From an uncultured Candidatus Saccharibacteria bacterium (GTDB lineage Bacteria; Patescibacteriota; Saccharimonadia; Saccharimonadales; Saccharimonadaceae), in the NCBI GenBank assembly GCA_937974295.1, contig CALBWN010000067.1, positions 1 through 43,220 of the forward strand: a stretch of DNA of 43,220 bases. Reading direction: 5' to 3'. A model generated the notes under the pieces. It worked only from the letters and a program-made list of their open reading frames with translations. It was not told the origin of the DNA and ran no database searches. The position numbers were made by a program, and so were the translations under genes. Positions within the stretch are counted from its first letter, which is position 1. Every line of letters begins with the position of its first letter. Positions 17,030 through 25,903 of this stretch are shown here, one piece after another.

Positions 17030-17803
17030 TTATAGTTGCTCCAACTCCTGGCCGGGCCGGTTCTTGGCATCTTTTAGCTTTTGGCGCATCGCTGCTGGAT
17101 CGAAGTTACCAGTGAATCCCATGATCATGTCGGTTATATCGGTATAGGACTCGATGACATCTGGGTCATTTGTTGAGGCGCGAAGGCCAGTTGGTGATGA
17201 CTCGTCGAGCTTCAGAGTAAGCAGTTTCGAGTGACCGTACTCCCAGCCTGGGCGCCTATCACCAGAAGTAGAGCGAGTGTCTAGATTGACAAGGTCAGGT
17301 AGATACATAATAGTAAGTGATTGGGAGCCATAGCCTGGTGGGATAAAGTTTTTATCGCAGCTTTTCGTTGGTACCCAGACAACACGTTGGTCGTAATATG
17401 ATATCTCTTCGTCCTCAAATACTGCACCACTTGGCCCAATCGAGACAAGCGACTGCTGTGTAATTGTCTCGTCCTTCTCAAGCTGTCCGCGTGAGAAAGG
17501 ATAATCTCTTGGATGAGTAATCTTGTTGCCCTGCTCTAGATAAGCATAGAGCCATAGTGCGTATAGGTCGGGCGGTGCAGGGTATGCCCCAGAACGCTCC
17601 AGGAATTGCCTGCGCATTTCCCAAGAACTTAGAGACTCACGCTGGAACTTGAGCATTTCTTCCTCGTGTCTACGTTGCTCCTCTGCAAGTAGATCTGCCG
17701 CAGCTGCAAGCGCTCGCCGTGTTCGGCCGCCGGGCGACTTATCGCTCAGCTCATTGGGGGGGGTGGTATTTGGTTCTCGAGAGGGCCGATCAAAGAATTT
17801 CAT
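17030..17803 (-). CDS. Unrecognised soluble protein with N-terminal coiled coil, 257 aa
   Basis: No family recognised. The start MKFFDRPSREPN follows GAGG by 5 nt; an upstream in-frame start at 17842 overlaps the promoter and is rejected. Residues 25-65 form a charged helix/coiled coil (ALAAAADLLAEEQRRHEEEM). The rest looks globular, with WVPTKSCDKNFIPPGYGSQ and LTIMYLPDLVNLD. There is no signal peptide or membrane segment. It is divergent from pilM across 105 bp that hold both promoters, and it ends at a bidirectional terminator. Any link to the pilus is only positional. Confidence 0.75.
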   Translation of the reverse strand: MKFFDRPSREPNTTPPNELSDKSPGGRTRRALAAAADLLAEEQRRHEEEMLKFQRESLSSWEMRRQFLERSGAYPAPPDLYALWLYAYLEQGNKITHPRDYPFSRGQLEKDETITQQSLVSIGPSGAVFEDEEISYYDQRVVWVPTKSCDKNFIPPGYGSQSLTIMYLPDLVNLDTRSTSGDRRPGWEYGHSKLLTLKLDESSPTGLRASTNDPDVIESYTDITDMIMGFTGNFDPAAMRQKLKDAKNRPGQELEQL

Positions 17804-17813
17804 AATAACCTCA

Positions 17814-17842
17814 TATATATCAGACAATGATAAAAAAGTCAA
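17814..17842 (-). promoter_or_regulatory. Promoter of the 17803 gene
   Basis: On the minus strand TTGACT (17842-17837), 17-nt spacer and TATATA (17819-17814). Transcription would start close to the GAGG ribosome site. Confidence 0.5.
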
Positions 17843-17894
17843 TTATTGATATTTTCCTCCACTAACCCCCTTGCCTAAACCAATGTCGCTTATG

Positions 17895-17900
17895 TATAAT
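17895..17900 (+). promoter_or_regulatory. -10 box of the pil assembly operon
   Basis: TATAAT ends 8 nt before the pilM ATG at 17909; no ribosome site between. Confidence 0.6.
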
Positions 17901-17908
17901 AGACGAGT

Positions 17909-18961
17909 ATGAAGTTTCAAAAAGGGTCGGGCGATTTCTTTGCACTCGATATCGGCACCAATGCCGTGCGGGTTTTGCAGCTGGCACCAGCTGGCGACGA
18001 GTGGGAGCTCGTGGCACATGGCTATGCGCCCGTTGACCGCCGTATTACGAGCAGCGATGCACCAGAGTCGCGCCGTCGCCTGGGCGAAGTTATTATGACT
18101 GCCGTGGGCCAGAGTGGCATCAAGACGAAGAATGTTGCGATTGGCCTGCCATCAAATAAGACCTTTACAACAGTGGTCGATGTGCCGCAAGTCTCCGATG
18201 CCGAGCTGCGCGCCACGATGAAATACCAGATCGACCAATATGTGCCGATGGCGGATGATGCCAAGGTAGACTGGGTGCTGCTGGGGCCATCGCTCCACGC
18301 AAGCGACCAGCAAGAGGTGCTGATTAGCAGTGTGTCGAAGGGGTATAGTGAGGATCAGCTGGAGTTTATCGAGGGCCTGGGGCTGAATGTGATTGCTATC
18401 GAGCCCGACCCAATTGCGATGGTGCGGGCCTTTGCACCGCCGCAGCAAGCGGCAAATGGTGCCGCGGTGATGCTGATCGACATTGGTGAACTCTCAACCG
18501 ACCTTGCTATTATCTACGGTGGAGCGCCGCGCCTCGTCCGGACTATTCCGTCGGGTGTGAGCAGCTTCGTCAAGTCGGCAGTGCAAAACCTCAGCGTCCA
18601 GGAAGACCAAGCCCGGCAGTTTATCCTCAAGTTTGGTCTGGCGGAGGATAAGCTCGATGGGCAGGTGGTGCGTGCCATCGAGGGGGCGCTAGATAACTTT
18701 GCGAGCGAGCTTATTAAATCAATCAAATTCTTCCAGACGCGCTACGCCAGTGCCCAGGTGTCGAGCATTACGCTGACGGGCTTTGGCGAGATGATTCCAC
18801 ATCTCAGCGAGTATGTTGCGGCCAAGGTAGAGGTTCCGACCGCCCCGGGTAACCCCTGGCATGGTATCCATATGCCGCAGACCAGCCAAGAGCAATTGGC
18901 CAACGTTGCACCAGAGTTTGCTACAGCCGTTGGCCTCGCAAAACGGAGGAACGACGCATGA
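17909..18961 (+). CDS. pilM: Type IV pilus assembly ATPase-like protein PilM
   Basis: PilM is the actin-like cytoplasmic ring protein that holds the N-terminus of PilN. The 350-residue product has the phosphate-1 motif FFALDIGTNAVRVLQL (residues 10-25), the PilM signature VAIGLPSNKTFTTVVDVP, the phosphate-2 motif AVMLIDIGELSTDLAII, and the C-terminal LTGFGEMIPHLSEYVAAKV. The length is typical. First gene of a seven-gene operon; its TGA stop overlaps the pilN start (ATGA). The -10 box lies 8 nt before the ATG, so the operon message may be leaderless. Confidence 0.94.
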   Translation: MKFQKGSGDFFALDIGTNAVRVLQLAPAGDEWELVAHGYAPVDRRITSSDAPESRRRLGEVIMTAVGQSGIKTKNVAIGLPSNKTFTTVVDVPQVSDAELRATMKYQIDQYVPMADDAKVDWVLLGPSLHASDQQEVLISSVSKGYSEDQLEFIEGLGLNVIAIEPDPIAMVRAFAPPQQAANGAAVMLIDIGELSTDLAIIYGGAPRLVRTIPSGVSSFVKSAVQNLSVQEDQARQFILKFGLAEDKLDGQVVRAIEGALDNFASELIKSIKFFQTRYASAQVSSITLTGFGEMIPHLSEYVAAKVEVPTAPGNPWHGIHMPQTSQEQLANVAPEFATAVGLAKRRNDA

Positions 18962-19683
18962 TAGAGATCAACCTCATCCCTGATGTCAAGCGCGAATACC
19001 TGCATGCCCAGCGCATGCGCAATGGCGTGATATCGCTCTCTATTCTCGTGAGCATCATCGCTGGCGCAGCGGTGGCGCTGCTGGTGGTGTATGTTGGTAC
19101 GCAGAGTGCCCGCGAGTGGCTGACCGACAACGAGATCAAAGACCAATACGGCAAGATTAGTAGTGTTAAAGATGCCAACCAGATCGTCACCATCCAAAAC
19201 CAACTAGCTCAGCTCTCCTCGATGCACAAGGATAAGAGTATCGACTCGCGGATTTTCGATGTGCTGAGTGCTATTAACCCTGCTGCGCCCAATGATGTGA
19301 AGATGTCGACCGTCAGCCTCGATCCGTCTGAGACGAAGCTTTCCATTGAGGGGTCAGCCGCCAACAGCTTTGAGGCAACGGATAAGCTCAAGAAAATGAT
19401 CCTCAACACCAAGCTGAGCTACACCGATGGCGATAACCGCGTCCAGACCGTCAAGCTGGCCGACGATGTGACGGTGAGCGATACCAGCTATGGTGAGGAT
19501 GCCAGTGGAGCTAAGGTGCTGCGCTTCAAGCTGACCTTTACCTACCCCAAGGAGCTTCTCTCTAATAGCTCTAAGAATTTGCGCATCGAAGCCCCAACTG
19601 GTAGTACTAATGTGACCGACTCGCGCTTGCATGTGCCTGATAGCCTCTTTACGCCCAAGGCGACCAACAAGGAGAAGAACTAG
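18958..19683 (+). CDS. pilN: Type IV pilus inner-membrane protein PilN
   Basis: PilN is the bitopic membrane protein linking PilM to the PilO periplasmic coiled coil. The 241-residue product opens with MIEINLIPDVKREYLHAQRMRN, containing the INLIP motif that docks in PilM. A membrane segment follows at about residues 23-46 (ISLSILVSIIAGAAVALLVV), then an external coiled-coil/ferredoxin-like domain. Overlaps pilM by 4 nt and abuts pilO, so translation is coupled. Confidence 0.92.
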   Translation: MIEINLIPDVKREYLHAQRMRNGVISLSILVSIIAGAAVALLVVYVGTQSAREWLTDNEIKDQYGKISSVKDANQIVTIQNQLAQLSSMHKDKSIDSRIFDVLSAINPAAPNDVKMSTVSLDPSETKLSIEGSAANSFEATDKLKKMILNTKLSYTDGDNRVQTVKLADDVTVSDTSYGEDASGAKVLRFKLTFTYPKELLSNSSKNLRIEAPTGSTNVTDSRLHVPDSLFTPKATNKEKN

Positions 19684-20367
19684 ATGAGTAAGAAAGACGC
19701 CGCCATCCACAAGCGCCAACAGATCGAGCAATCCAGCCGGGTGATGTTCCTCTGGGTGGCTGGAGCCTCAGTAATTGTGGGTTTCGCACTGGTGATATCG
19801 TGGTTTTTGGTGCAGCAAATTATCTTCAAGGAGCGGGTGCTTGGCGAGAAAAATAATACTGCTGCCGTACTCAAGAACAACAACGACGCAGTCGAGAAGC
19901 TACGCGGTGAGCTGAAGGTGCTGGAGACCAACTCACACCTCAACGCCAGCCGTATCAACAACGATGAGAAGGCGCTCCAGGTGGTGCTCGATGCTCTGCC
20001 AGCGGAGGACAATGCTCTGGCGCTGGGTGCATCGCTCCAGTCCAAGCTGGTTAATGGCGTGGCAGGGGTGTCGCTTGACTCGCTTAATATCGACCAAACG
20101 GACGACAGCGAGTCATCAAATAGCACTGGTGCCGCCGCCAGCAATGGCAACTTGCAGTCTATTCACTTCACTATGGAGGTATCGGCCAGTAACCCCAACG
20201 CTCTGCGCGAGCTTTTGCAGCGCTTCGAGCGCTCCATCCGTGTGATCGAGATCGACCGCATGACCATTGAGCGGACTGATAGCAAAGTCGCCATGAAGAT
20301 CTCGGCTCATGCCTACTACTCGCCAGCCAAAACCATCGAGCTAAAGAAAAAGGACATCAAACCATGA
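19684..20367 (+). CDS. pilO: Type IV pilus inner-membrane protein PilO
   Basis: PilO pairs with PilN in the alignment complex. The 227-residue product has a short cytoplasmic head, one membrane segment (about residues 20-42, MFLWVAGASVIVGFALVISW), a coiled coil (NNNDAVEKLRGELKVLETNS) and a C-terminal domain that ends KISAHAYYSPAKTIELKKK. The call rests on this architecture and on its place between pilN and pilB; sequence identity to characterised PilO is low. Starts directly after the pilN stop and overlaps the next gene by 4 nt. Confidence 0.82.
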   Translation: MSKKDAAIHKRQQIEQSSRVMFLWVAGASVIVGFALVISWFLVQQIIFKERVLGEKNNTAAVLKNNNDAVEKLRGELKVLETNSHLNASRINNDEKALQVVLDALPAEDNALALGASLQSKLVNGVAGVSLDSLNIDQTDDSESSNSTGAAASNGNLQSIHFTMEVSASNPNALRELLQRFERSIRVIEIDRMTIERTDSKVAMKISAHAYYSPAKTIELKKKDIKP

Positions 20368-20594
20368 AGAAGACCGACATCGCAATGATTATCTTGATCG
20401 CTAGTATATCAGTGGTGGTGGCGTTTTTTGTGGCGAGCAGTATCCCATTCTTGCAGATGCCGCAGCGTGGCACCAAGGTAGAGACAGTCGAGAAGCTCTC
20501 GGATACGATTGATGAGCCAGATAGTGCAGTATTTAACAAGGAGGCGATCAACCCAGCGGTCGAGACGATCATTGGGCAATCGCAGCAGAAATAA
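20364..20594 (+). CDS. Small single-pass membrane protein in the pil operon, 76 aa
   Basis: Not a recognised family. One membrane segment at about residues 6-26 (IAMIILIASISVVVAFFVAS) is followed by some 50 polar residues outside. It occupies the position where other bacteria have the lipoprotein pilP, but there is no lipobox cysteine and it is much shorter, consistent with a cell lacking an outer membrane. Overlaps the pilO stop (ATGA) and is followed 12 nt later by pilB. Confidence 0.8.
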   Translation: MKKTDIAMIILIASISVVVAFFVASSIPFLQMPQRGTKVETVEKLSDTIDEPDSAVFNKEAINPAVETIIGQSQQK

Positions 20595-20606
20595 CAGAGG
20601 TAGCGT

Positions 20607-22370
20607 GTGGCACTGATGACAAGTGATATGCAAGAAAAACTCACTACACTCCTCGTCGACGAAGGGCTGATCACGCGCCAACGCCTTGATGATGCTACTA
20701 AGCTGGCACGCGAAAGTGGCCGACCACTATTGACTGTGCTAACTGATGAGTCAGCGATCGATAACGAGCTGCTGACTCGGGCGATTGCCCATGTGTCGGG
20801 TGTGCCGTATGTCAATCTTACTAATACGATTGTCGATCAAGATATCCTCACGCTTTTACCATCGGATATTGCCGAGCGCTTCATGGCAGTACCACTAGCC
20901 GAGGTGCAGAACCGCTTGGCGGTGGCGATGATTGATGCCAACAATGTCCAGGCGGTCGACTACCTTGCCAACCGCGTCCAGCGCCCACTCAAGGTCTTTA
21001 TGGCGTCGGAGGCTGGGGTGCGCCATGTGCTGGAGCAGTACCGCACCGACCTCAGTAGCGTGAACGTAGCAGCTCAAGTGTCGCAGGCTGAGGCAGCGGC
21101 CGAGGCCCGGGGCGATATCAAGACGATCGTCCAAGATTCACCGATTAGCCGCGCCCTCAGCACCATTCTCGAATACGCCGTAAAGAGCCGCGCCAGCGAT
21201 ATCCACATTGAGCCGCTCGAGAAGTCGCTCAAGATCCGCTGCCGCGTCGATGGCGTGCTGCGCGAAGTTATGCAACTACCCAAGAGTATCGAGCCGGCAC
21301 TGGTGAGTCGGATCAAGATCCTGTCTGAGCTGAAGATCGACGAGCACCGTATTCCGCAGGATGGGCAATTTGCCGTCAAGGTGGCAGATAAGGAAGTTGA
21401 TCTCCGTATTGCCATTAGTCCAGTGGTGTGGGGTGAGCAGGTAGTGATCCGTTTGCTGGATAAGACTGGCACATCCTTCGAGCTCGAGCAGATGGGCTAT
21501 GCTGGGCGCGCCCTTCGGCTGATTCGCCAGGGGATTCACCGCCCCAATGGGATGATCCTCACCAGTGGCCCAACTGGTAGTGGTAAGTCGACCAGTCTCT
21601 ATGCACTGATTAAAGAAATTAAGGATGATACCATCAACATCGTCACATTGGAAGACCCCGTGGAATACAAAATGGAGGGAGTCAACCAGATCCAGGTTAA
21701 TAGTGACGTTGGTCTTACCTTTGCTAATGGTCTGCGCAGTATTCTCCGCCAAGACCCCGATGTGGTGATGGTGGGGGAGATCCGCGACAACGAAACGGCC
21801 AACCTCGCCGTTCAGGCGGCATTGACGGGCCACCTGGTCTTTAGTACGCTCCACACCAACTCAGCAGCGGGAGTGTTGCCGCGCTTGCTCGATATGCATA
21901 TTGAGCCATTCCTCATCGCTAGCACCGTTAATACCATCATTGGCCAGCGCTTGGTGCGCCGGATTGGGCCCCAGCACGAGAATTATTGGTCGAACCCGCT
22001 CGAGACAGAGATGATCCTCAGCACTGTCGGGCATCTCTTACCCAAGACCAAGGCAGAGGCAGCCAAAATATCGGCCGACCTTGGCTATACCGACTTACCG
22101 CTGGCTGGCCAAAAATCCTACCGCCTGGTGCGTGGGCGCGACACTGCCAACACACCACGGGGCTACAGCGGCCGAGCTGGGCTCTTTGAGGTGATGGAAG
22201 TGACGGAGGAGATCCAGCAGCTCATTACCGCCCGAGCGTCGAGTACCGAGATCCAGAAGAAAGCCATCGAGCAAGGGATGATCACCATGCGCCAAGATGG
22301 CTACCTCAAGGCGCTGCAAGGGATTACTACCCTGGAGGAAGTCAACCGTGTCACATCAGACATAGCATAA
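20607..22370 (+). CDS. pilB: Type IV pilus extension ATPase PilB
   Basis: PilB powers pilus polymerisation. The 587-residue product has the MshE-N-like/GSPII_E N-terminal domain (1-150), Walker A GPTGSGKST (321-329), the Asp box TLEDPVEYKMEGVNQIQVN, Walker B VVMVGEIRDNETANLA and the His box TGHLVFSTLHTNSA. The zinc tetracysteine found in most PilB/GspE is missing: the region reads RRIGPQHENYWSNP and GRDTANTPRGYSGRAGLFEV, with no cysteines. The start is taken as GTG at 20607, 6 nt after AGAGG; the ATG three codons later is an alternative. Confidence 0.95.
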   Translation: MALMTSDMQEKLTTLLVDEGLITRQRLDDATKLARESGRPLLTVLTDESAIDNELLTRAIAHVSGVPYVNLTNTIVDQDILTLLPSDIAERFMAVPLAEVQNRLAVAMIDANNVQAVDYLANRVQRPLKVFMASEAGVRHVLEQYRTDLSSVNVAAQVSQAEAAAEARGDIKTIVQDSPISRALSTILEYAVKSRASDIHIEPLEKSLKIRCRVDGVLREVMQLPKSIEPALVSRIKILSELKIDEHRIPQDGQFAVKVADKEVDLRIAISPVVWGEQVVIRLLDKTGTSFELEQMGYAGRALRLIRQGIHRPNGMILTSGPTGSGKSTSLYALIKEIKDDTINIVTLEDPVEYKMEGVNQIQVNSDVGLTFANGLRSILRQDPDVVMVGEIRDNETANLAVQAALTGHLVFSTLHTNSAAGVLPRLLDMHIEPFLIASTVNTIIGQRLVRRIGPQHENYWSNPLETEMILSTVGHLLPKTKAEAAKISADLGYTDLPLAGQKSYRLVRGRDTANTPRGYSGRAGLFEVMEVTEEIQQLITARASSTEIQKKAIEQGMITMRQDGYLKALQGITTLEEVNRVTSDIA

Positions 22371-22390
22371 GAAAGGAACCAACAACAACC

Positions 22391-23461
22391 ATGGAAAATA
22401 GAGAATTACGCATAGAAGTCCTGCTCGAGGATGTGGTGCGCCGCCGCGCCTCAGACTTGCACATTCAGGTGGGGCTACCCCCCATGCTGCGCATTGATGG
22501 TGCGCTGACCCCTGTGGCGGGTTTTGGCCCGCTGGACGAAGCGCAGGTGGAGCGGCTTGTTTTTGCCATTCTCGACCAAGACCAGCAGCAGGTGCTGATG
22601 AAGGATAAAGAGTTCGACTTTAGCTTTGCCTTTGGTAATCTTGGGCGCTTCCGGGTTAATGCCTTTCATGAGCGGGGCAACTTGGCGGCTGCGCTGCGCT
22701 TGATTCCAAATGAGATCAAATCTGTGACAGAGCTCGGTATGCCGCCCGTCGTCATGACCTTTGCTGACTTCCCGCGCGGCCTGGTGCTGGTGACGGGCCC
22801 AACTGGTAGTGGTAAGTCTACCACGCTGGCTGCTTTGATCGATAAGATCAACACTGAGAAGTCGCACCACATCATCACCATCGAAGACCCGATTGAGTTC
22901 ACTCACAAGAGTAAGCGCTCGGTGGTTGTGCAGCGCGAAGTGCACTATGATACCTACTCCTTTAGCGCCGCGCTGCGTTCCAGCCTACGCCAAGACCCAG
23001 ATGTCGTGCTGATTGGTGAGATGCGCGATCTCGAGACGATTAGTGCTGCTATCACCATTGCCGAGACAGGCCACTTGGTGTTTGCCACCTTACACACCAA
23101 TAGTGCAGCACAGAGTATCGACCGCATGATCGACGTCTTCCCGCCGCACCAGCAGCCACAGATTCGGGCTCAGCTGGCCAATATCTTGATGGCAATCTGT
23201 AGCCAGCGCCTCGTGCCAGCCATCGGTGGTGGGCGAGTGGTGGCCGCTGAGGTCTTGGTAGCCAACCCAGCGGTGCGTAACGTCATCCGCGAGGGCAAGA
23301 GTCACCAGCTTGATGCCATCATCCAGACTGGAGCAGACCAAGGTATGCAGACGATGGATCGCACACTGGTGAGCCTCGTCCAGAGTGGCACCGTGACATA
23401 TGATAGCGCCCGCGAGTTTGCGGTTGACCTCACCGAATTCGAGCGCTTAATGAGAGGATAA
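22391..23461 (+). CDS. pilT: Type IV pilus retraction ATPase PilT
   Basis: PilT disassembles the pilus and drives twitching. The 356-residue product has the PilT N-terminal PAS-like domain (ASDLHIQVGLPPMLRIDG), Walker A GPTGSGKST (136-144), Asp box TIEDPIEFTHKSKRSVVVQREV, Walker B VVLIGEMRDLETISAA, His box TGHLVFATLHTNSAAQSIDR, and the C-terminal AVRNVIREGK, a variant of the AIRNLIRE motif needed for retraction. Length fits the family. The presence of both PilB and PilT predicts retractable pili. Confidence 0.95.
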   Translation: MENRELRIEVLLEDVVRRRASDLHIQVGLPPMLRIDGALTPVAGFGPLDEAQVERLVFAILDQDQQQVLMKDKEFDFSFAFGNLGRFRVNAFHERGNLAAALRLIPNEIKSVTELGMPPVVMTFADFPRGLVLVTGPTGSGKSTTLAALIDKINTEKSHHIITIEDPIEFTHKSKRSVVVQREVHYDTYSFSAALRSSLRQDPDVVLIGEMRDLETISAAITIAETGHLVFATLHTNSAAQSIDRMIDVFPPHQQPQIRAQLANILMAICSQRLVPAIGGGRVVAAEVLVANPAVRNVIREGKSHQLDAIIQTGADQGMQTMDRTLVSLVQSGTVTYDSAREFAVDLTEFERLMRG

Positions 23462-23464
23462 TCG

Positions 23465-24673
23465 ATGCGAAAGTTCAACTACGAAGCACGCGACAAAGCG
23501 ACCGACACCATCATCAAATCTATCGTCCAGGCCGAGTCTGAGATGGCGGCGGCGCGCGTTTTGACTGAGCAAGGCTTCGTTCCGCTCGACATCAAAGAAG
23601 TCGATGAGAGCGGTGGGCTCTTTGGTAGCCTGACACGCCGTGTGACAACCAAAGATAAGGTGGTCTTTACGCGCCAGCTGGCGACGCTGATTGGTGCAGG
23701 ACTACCTCTGTCGCAGAGCCTTCGTACGGTGCTTGAGCAGACAGAGAACAAGAAGCTGCAAGAGATCATCCAAGAGATCATTGCCGATGTTGAGGGTGGT
23801 CGGCAGCTATCGGACTCCTTTGGCAAACACCCCGAGATCTTCGACAAAATCTACCTCTCGCTCGTCACCGCTGGTGAGGCCTCTGGTACGCTCGACCAAG
23901 CGCTCAAGCGGGTTGCCTCCCAGCAAGAAAAGGACGCCGCCATGGTGAGCAAGATTCGCGGTGCTATGACGTACCCCGCCATCGTCCTGGCGGTGATCAT
24001 GGGAGTGATGCTCTTTATGCTGCTCGTGGTGGTGCCGCAGGTGGAGAAGCTATATAGCGACATGCACAAGACGCTGCCATTCCTCACTGCGACACTAATC
24101 GCTGTGGCGAAGTTTACTGCAAGCTTCTGGTGGGCGGAGCTGATCTTGCTGGTGGGTGCTATCTACTTCACCCGCCAATACGCCAAGACAGGCCCCGGCA
24201 CACGCGCTTTCGACACGCTTAAGCTTAATATGCCCTTCGTCGGTAGTATGTTTCGCAAGCTTTACATGGCGCGCTTTACCCGTACTGGCCAGACGCTGCT
24301 TGCGACCGGTGTGCCTATGCTCGACATGCTCGACATTACCGCGACAGGGGTCAATAATACGATTATCGAGGCTTCTATCCGCCGGACTGCCGAGAAGGTC
24401 AAGGGGGGGCGAGCGCTGTCTGTCTCACTGAGTCGTGAGGATTACATCTTGCCAATGGTGTCGCAGATGATCAAGATTGGTGAGCAATCGGGCAAGATCG
24501 ACGAAATGATGGGTAAGACTGCCCAAGTTTACGAAGACGAGCTAGACGAAGAGATCCGCAACATCTCCACTGCCATCGAGCCCGTGCTGATGGTCGTCCT
24601 CGCCATCGTGGCTGGCGGCATGGTGGCAGCCATCCTCTTCCCGATATATAGCTTGGTAGGGCAGTTGACGTAG
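23465..24673 (+). CDS. pilC: Type IV pilus inner-membrane platform protein PilC
   Basis: PilC (GspF family) is the membrane platform on which PilB and PilT act. The 402-residue product shows the two cytoplasmic GspF repeats (FTRQLATLIGAGLPLSQSL and MARFTRTGQTLLATGVPML), with membrane segments at about 167-192, 210-235 and 372-398. The last segment has the family ending EPVLMVVLAIVAGGMVAAIL. Last gene of the operon, 3 nt after pilT. Family 1 copy B begins 38 nt after its stop and no other terminator is visible. Confidence 0.95.
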   Translation: MRKFNYEARDKATDTIIKSIVQAESEMAAARVLTEQGFVPLDIKEVDESGGLFGSLTRRVTTKDKVVFTRQLATLIGAGLPLSQSLRTVLEQTENKKLQEIIQEIIADVEGGRQLSDSFGKHPEIFDKIYLSLVTAGEASGTLDQALKRVASQQEKDAAMVSKIRGAMTYPAIVLAVIMGVMLFMLLVVVPQVEKLYSDMHKTLPFLTATLIAVAKFTASFWWAELILLVGAIYFTRQYAKTGPGTRAFDTLKLNMPFVGSMFRKLYMARFTRTGQTLLATGVPMLDMLDITATGVNNTIIEASIRRTAEKVKGGRALSVSLSREDYILPMVSQMIKIGEQSGKIDEMMGKTAQVYEDELDEEIRNISTAIEPVLMVVLAIVAGGMVAAILFPIYSLVGQLT

Positions 24674-24711
24674 TGCTTGCGCCCAGAATATCGAATACTT
24701 TGTTTTCTCTG

Positions 24712-24860
24712 TGCTAGCTCACCCTTCCACACTTCATCCGATGGAGTGTGAAAACTCGTTGTAATAACGAGTTTTCAGCCCTGACGTCAAGAGGTCGATG
24801 TCTGGGAGACATCGACTTATCGTGTTCCGTCGGAGGGAGTGTGGGGAGGGTGAGCGTGAG
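24712..24860 (+). repeat. Family 1 structured repeat, copy B
   Basis: The closing stem GCTCACCCTTCC-ACACT / AGTGTGGGGAGGGTGAGC continues into CCGATGGA / TCCGTCGG, near 28 bp in all with G-T pairs. Hairpin 1 is perfect (AAAACTCGTT, GTAAT, AACGAGTTTT at 24751-24775). Hairpin 2 is GTCGATGTC, TGGGA, GACATCGAC (24794-24816). It follows pilC directly; hairpin 1 with its T run could terminate the operon. Confidence 0.92.
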
Positions 24861-25049
24861 AGGTAGTGAAGCTGCATTGACTATTGAATTATGCTTGATT
24901 CTTGGGTCTTGTGATAATCTCAAGAGAGAAAGTCTGATTGTCTATAGCCGTTTATGATAATATGAGAGTGCACTACAGTCGGGGTTGGATACGTGTCCAT
25001 GCCTCGGCTTTTTTGTTGAGCGGCATTGTTCACACCAGAGGAGGGGGCA
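24861..25049 (+). other. Short intergenic stretch with terminator-like hairpin
   Basis: No gene seen between family 1 copy B and the tRNA-Arg promoter. A strong terminator at 24976-25015 has no upstream gene of its own other than pilC 300 nt away, so it may end read-through from the pil operon or a short transcript. Confidence 0.4.
24976..25015 (+). terminator. Rho-independent terminator
   Basis: CAGTCGGGGT and TGCCTCGGCT pair (with G-T pairs) around an inner TGGA/TCCA stem, followed by six T. Confidence 0.7.
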
Positions 25050-25058
25050 TGCTATACT
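25050..25058 (+). promoter_or_regulatory. Extended -10 promoter of tRNA-Arg
   Basis: TGCTATACT, 8 nt before the mature tRNA 5' end. Confidence 0.6.
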
Positions 25059-25066
25059 ATACCCAT

Positions 25067-25143
25067 GCCCTGGTAGCTCAACTGGATAGAGCGGCTCCGT
25101 CCTAAGGAGAAGGTTGTAGGTTCGACTCCTATCCGGGGTACCA
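25067..25143 (+). tRNA. tRNA-Arg (anticodon CCT)
   Basis: Full cloverleaf with encoded CCA. The acceptor GCCCTGG pairs with CCGGGGT, the D arm is GCTC/GAGC and the T arm is GTAGG-TTCGACT-CCTAT. The anticodon loop GTCCTAA gives CCT, reading AGG. The outermost anticodon-stem pair is G-A. It has its own extended -10 promoter. Confidence 0.93.
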
Positions 25144-25160
25144 AATACTACAGTCTATAG

Positions 25161-25189
25161 TTGCATACATCACAAAAAGAGAGTATGAT
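25161..25189 (+). promoter_or_regulatory. Promoter of the 25199 gene
   Basis: TTGCAT (25161-25166), 17-nt spacer and TATGAT (25184-25189), ending 9 nt before the ATG. Confidence 0.65.
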
Positions 25190-25198
25190 ACGAGTATC

Positions 25199-25735
25199 AT
25201 GAAGTCTCGTACCAATATAGCTCTCATTATCACGATTAGTAGCCTTGCTGTTATCGCTGTACTGGTTGGTGTAGCAATTTTTTGTTTTCTGATTTTTGGG
25301 CACAAACCAAATGGGGCGGATTTCTTTGACGATCGGCTGAGTGATGAAGCCCTACCACTAGTATCAAAGCAATATGCAGCGGTCTTCCCCGAGTCGCTTG
25401 GCCGAACACGCAAGGATGCTGTAGCTACAGGCCGCGTAGCACAAGTGGATGAGCTACTGCAAACGCAGCCATTTGCCGATTGTGAGCAGCGGCGTTGCAC
25501 CGATTGGCAGCGCAATACTAACACAACATGGCCCGACGAGCCAGCCAACAGTCACATGCCGCACGGCGTCCAGCGCACCCTTGCAGCAATGAGGGGAAGC
25601 CAAGATGCACGCTGTGTGGTACGGTTTGCTCCCAATCATGAAATGGGTGGCACTGCAACAACACGATACAGCGAGCGTGATATCCTGTGTGTCAAGCCGA
25701 GCGGGGATTTTGTCTATACTCATGTGGAGCTATAG
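25199..25735 (+). CDS. Unrecognised membrane-anchored extracytoplasmic protein, 178 aa
   Basis: No family recognised. One membrane segment at about residues 8-33 (IALIITISSLAVIAVLVGVA) follows a short basic N-terminus (MKSRTN). The remainder is an exported domain with four cysteines (FADCEQRRCTDW, ARCVVRF, DILCVKPS), enough for two disulphides. A good -35/-10 pair ends 9 nt before the ATG and there is no Shine-Dalgarno site. It stands alone between tRNA-Arg and a small cytoplasmic gene. Confidence 0.72.
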   Translation: MKSRTNIALIITISSLAVIAVLVGVAIFCFLIFGHKPNGADFFDDRLSDEALPLVSKQYAAVFPESLGRTRKDAVATGRVAQVDELLQTQPFADCEQRRCTDWQRNTNTTWPDEPANSHMPHGVQRTLAAMRGSQDARCVVRFAPNHEMGGTATTRYSERDILCVKPSGDFVYTHVEL

Positions 25736-25863
25736 CCCGCACGTTTAGAGAGCGAGACTTCATAATGTCTTATATCTATTTCACTGGATGAGTAGTGAGG
25801 TTATTGTGCTCGCTATATAGCTAGGGGTGCATTTTTGGTGAGGTTAGGTATATCAATATATGG

Positions 25864-25880
25864 TATAATTTCACTATAAT
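25864..25880 (+). promoter_or_regulatory. Promoter region of the 25904 gene
   Basis: Two TATAAT boxes, 25864-25869 and 25875-25880. The second leaves a leader of about 17 nt before the ATG. Confidence 0.5.
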
Positions 25881-25903
25881 ATTAGTTCAACAGAAGCAAA
25901 ACC

